From: Aerococcaceae bacterium DSM 111022
Lineage (GTDB): Bacteria; Bacillota; Bacilli; Lactobacillales; Aerococcaceae
Length of the DNA stretch: 64,000 bases
Direction: 5' to 3'
NCBI GenBank assembly: GCA_015863195.1
Contig: JACBXO010000006.1
Span: 62,001 to 126,000 of the forward strand
Shown one piece after another: positions 63,390 to 64,000 of the stretch. The position numbers and the translations under genes were made by a program. The number at the start of each line of letters is the position of its first letter. The stretch's first letter is position 1. Under the pieces are notes generated by a model. It saw nothing but the letters and a program-made list of their open reading frames with translations, was not told the origin of the DNA and ran no database searches.

Positions 63390-64000
63390 CTAATTTTCAT
63401 TACCAAATCTCTTTAGTAAAACATAAGTAATAAATGCTGTCGCAAAGCCTGATAACCACGCAATATCTGATAAGACTTTAAGTGCCGGAATAAACTGACC
63501 AATGATTGATAATACTAACCCAACAATCGTTGCTATATACGCTTGAGTATTTACTCCACGATATTTAGAATCCTGTCCTTCGTCGAAGTATAAATCTTCA
63601 ACATCAATCGTTTGTTTATTAACAATAAAGTAATCTGCAATCATAACCCCAGCAACTGGACCTAATAATGCTCCAATTAAGTTTAAGAAGGTTAAAATCG
63701 CCCCACCACCTGACATAAAACGCCAAGGCTGAATTAAGAAAGAGACAATTCCGGCAATCCAGACACCTTTTTTATAGTCAATTCTGTCTGGTAATAAAGC
63801 AGATAATTGATACCCCGCTGGTAAAATGTTTCCAGTCGCATTTGTTGAAATGGTTGTTAATAGGAATACTCCTGTCGCAACAATAACCGCAGGAATATTA
63901 TCCCATTCAGCGATAAAGTCTAAGACACCGTTCCCAGATGACGGTACCCCGTAATGTATACTTCCACCAATTATGATAATTACTGACATAATTGCAAAGA
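63390..64000 (-). CDS. NCS1 family permease (allantoin/nucleobase), partial
   Basis: The frame stays open to the window edge, so only the C-terminal 200 or so residues are present. It has about six hydrophobic segments and the NCS1 pattern STNATGNILPAGYQLSALLP and GAILTFLNLIGALLGPVAGVMIADYF. These transporters take up allantoin, uracil or hydantoins with protons or sodium. Being next to allB it is most likely an allantoin permease (PucI/AllP-like). An ATG at 63989 is internal; the true start is outside. Confidence 0.88.
   Translation of the reverse strand, partial: FAIMSVIIIIGGSIHYGVPSSGNGVLDFIAEWDNIPAVIVATGVFLLTTISTNATGNILPAGYQLSALLPDRIDYKKGVWIAGIVSFLIQPWRFMSGGGAILTFLNLIGALLGPVAGVMIADYFIVNKQTIDVEDLYFDEGQDSKYRGVNTQAYIATIVGLVLSIIGQFIPALKVLSDIAWLSGFATAFITYVLLKRFGNEN

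Overview
The window is a 64 kb piece of a low-GC Gram-positive (Firmicutes) chromosome, almost certainly from the order Lactobacillales. Pointers are Gram-positive ribosome binding sites, an L27 precursor with its processing protease Prp, a complete cggR-gap-pgk-tpiA-gpmI-eno operon, the secG-esterase-rnr-smpB block, a DUF1831 gene between a cysteine desulfurase and mnmA, and CcpA, Rex, CtsR and CggR type operators. The gene mix fits the Aerococcaceae/Carnobacteriaceae side of the order, but the genus cannot be fixed from sequence reading alone.

Layout. 1-5.7 kb: the end of an NADP-type glutamate dehydrogenase, a tRNA-Arg(TCT), a flotillin operon (nfeD-floA plus an unknown anchored protein), a rhodanese, then a remarkable CRISPR scar (3536-3693: a type II-A tracrRNA joined to one spacer and one repeat, with no cas genes), an AEC transporter and a metallo-beta-lactamase-fold hydrolase. 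5.7-9.7 kb: adhE with Rex and CcpA sites, and an acetyltransferase. 9.2-18 kb: a housekeeping run on the minus strand (folD-xseA-xseB-ispA-tlyA-recN-miaA-hflX-def). 18-32.9 kb: dagK, recD2, degV, the tRNA thiolation group (cysteine desulfurase-DUF1831-mnmA), rarA followed by 6S RNA, pyrR, ackA, serC-serA and a second AEC transporter.

32.99-39.86 kb: an integrated mobile element bounded by a perfect 35-bp direct repeat that overlaps the 3' end of rpmA. It carries a tyrosine integrase, two microproteins, a small HTH protein, a remnant of an S24-type repressor, an exported lipoprotein and a secreted protein, a membrane-anchored DUF4041/GIY-YIG nuclease resembling the SNIPE anti-phage protein with a membrane partner, and a HEPN Abi (AbiF/AbiD-like) gene preceded by its own promoter, a small RNA that can fold into an H-type pseudoknot, and a terminator. 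I recognise no replication, capsid or conjugation genes, so it looks like a compact defence-carrying integrative element or a reduced phage satellite.

39.8-57 kb: rplU-prp-rpmA, a polysaccharide deacetylase, a secreted DUF1002 protein, smpB-rnr-esterase-secG, a decayed pseudogene, a YitT membrane protein and the lower-glycolysis operon with its CggR regulator. 57-64 kb: clpP with a CtsR box, an unknown lipoprotein, and an allantoin catabolism locus (allE-allD facing allB and an NCS1 permease cut by the window edge).

Two regions stand out. The CRISPR scar looks like the clean product of recombination between the tracrRNA anti-repeat and an array repeat, deleting a whole Cas9 locus. The rpmA element combines an entry-blocking nuclease candidate with an RNA-controlled HEPN toxin candidate.
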